From positions 18,622-24,787 of the forward strand of contig PBQB01000013.1 of NCBI GenBank assembly GCA_002724895.1: 6,166 bases of DNA. The letters run 5' to 3'. The stretch is from Flavobacteriales bacterium. Its GTDB lineage: Bacteria; Bacteroidota; Bacteroidia; Flavobacteriales; BACL11. The notes below the pieces were generated by a model. That model made no database searches. It saw nothing but the letters and a program-made list of their open reading frames with translations, and was not told the origin of the DNA. Positions 5,646-6,166 of this stretch are shown here, one piece after another (position 1 is the first letter of the stretch; each line of letters opens with the position of its first letter). The position numbers and the translations under genes were made by a program.

Positions 5646-6166
5646 TTATATTTTATCAATAATTTTGGATAATTTTTCAGCAATTTCTTCTATTGATCCA
5701 GAACCTTCTACTTCATTAAGTTTCTTTTGAGAAGAATAATATTTTTTTAATGGAGCTGTTTTTTTATTGTATTCACTGATTCTATTTGTTATTATACTCT
5801 CATTTTGATCATCAGCTCTTCCTGAATCTTTCCCTCTATTTAGTAATCTGTTTATCAGTTCATTATCTTCTACTTTAAGTGATAACATAGCAGTGATAGA
5901 AGTTTCTTTATCTTTTAATAAAATGTCAAGTGCTTTAGCTTGTGCAGTTGTTCTTGGAAATCCATCAAAAATAAATCCATTAGCATTAGAATTATCATCT
6001 AATTTTGATGAAATCATTCCAATAACTACTTCATCAGGAACAAGATTTCCAGCATCCATAAGTTTTTTTGCTTCTATTCCTAATTTTGTTCCTGCAGATA
6101 TTTCTGACCTAAGTATATCTCCAGTTGACAGATGAATTAAATTATATTTTTTTATCAATATATTTG
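5646..6166 (-). CDS. adk: Adenylate kinase, 5' end missing
   Basis: This is the last 172 residues of adenylate kinase, which interconverts ATP plus AMP and two ADP in the cytoplasm. The frame is open to the right edge, reading N-I-L-I-K-K-Y-N before the AMP-binding STGD (fragment residues 13-16). About 18 residues including the GxPGxGKGT P-loop therefore lie outside; a full protein of about 190 residues fits the Bacteroidota type. Other motifs are NLVPDEV (40-46), GFIFDGFPRTTAQA (63-76, with R71), the lid segment LLNRGKDSGRADDQ (107-120) and NRISEY (127-132) with R110, R116 and R128 for phosphate binding. The lid is the short form without zinc-binding cysteines. An apparent TTG start at 6158 is only where an ORF search finds its first start codon and is not the real start. 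The stop TAA (5648-5646) touches the obgE ATG. Confidence 0.95.
   Translation of the reverse strand, partial: NILIKKYNLIHLSTGDILRSEISAGTKLGIEAKKLMDAGNLVPDEVVIGMISSKLDDNSNANGFIFDGFPRTTAQAKALDILLKDKETSITAMLSLKVEDNELINRLLNRGKDSGRADDQNESIITNRISEYNKKTAPLKKYYSSQKKLNEVEGSGSIEEIAEKLSKIIDKI

Noticed and set aside
5893..6135. Plus-strand 80-codon open frame
   Set aside because: It lies antisense to adk over its conserved AMP-binding region and is a shadow frame.
6156..6158. TTG as the start codon of adenylate kinase
   Set aside because: The same frame stays open to the window edge and the upstream residues N-I fit the Adk family just after the P-loop segment; starting here would remove the P-loop.
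1..6166. Bacteroidota-type promoters (TTG at -33, TAnnTTTG at -7)
   Set aside because: Short matches are frequent in sequence this A+T-rich and all fall inside coding regions; none is placed before a gene with independent support.

Overview
The window is a strongly A+T-rich stretch (roughly 70-75% A+T by eye) that looks like the chromosome of a marine-type, streamlined member of the Flavobacteriales (Bacteroidota). The evidence is the protein style. EPSP synthase carries IENDWSAA and VVKKSYPNFW, ObgE starts NFVDYVKI and has an SKSD G4 motif, Adk is the short-lid type, and the secreted phosphatase is of the PafA type first known from Elizabethkingia. I assign the order by recall of these families, not by a search.

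Layout: seven genes read leftward (minus strand) as one apparent transcription unit, in the order adk (its start lies beyond the right edge), obgE, a PAP2-family membrane phosphatase, a 48-codon two-helix membrane protein, a PafA-like secreted alkaline phosphatase, aroB and aroA. At the left edge the 3' end of a YjjG-like HAD phosphatase gene reads rightward and collides with the end of aroA. Every junction abuts or overlaps: adk/obgE is TAAATG with no spacing, three junctions are ATGA 4-base overlaps, one is a 14-base and one an 11-base overlap, and the convergent pair shares 35 bases. No base of the window lies outside a gene, so there is no internal promoter, terminator, RNA gene, repeat array or mobile element to report. 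The promoter of the unit should lie upstream of adk, outside the window.

How the genes work together: adk and obgE are core growth genes (adenylate balance; ribosome assembly). aroB and aroA are steps 2 and 6 of the shikimate pathway to chorismate. Between them sit three genes for envelope-associated proteins: a PAP2 lipid or soluble phosphatase, a tiny membrane protein and a periplasmic or secreted phosphomonoesterase. Linking a phosphate-scavenging enzyme to housekeeping genes suggests constitutive rather than phosphate-controlled expression, but that is inference.

The main additions beyond an ordinary gene call are the 48-codon gene at 3969-4115, a corrected start for the PAP2 gene (ATG at 4650 rather than TTG at 4668), and the recognition that adk runs off the right edge so that the apparent TTG start at 6158 is not its start. 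I see no clearly novel biological system. The small membrane protein wedged between two phosphatases is the best candidate for something undescribed.
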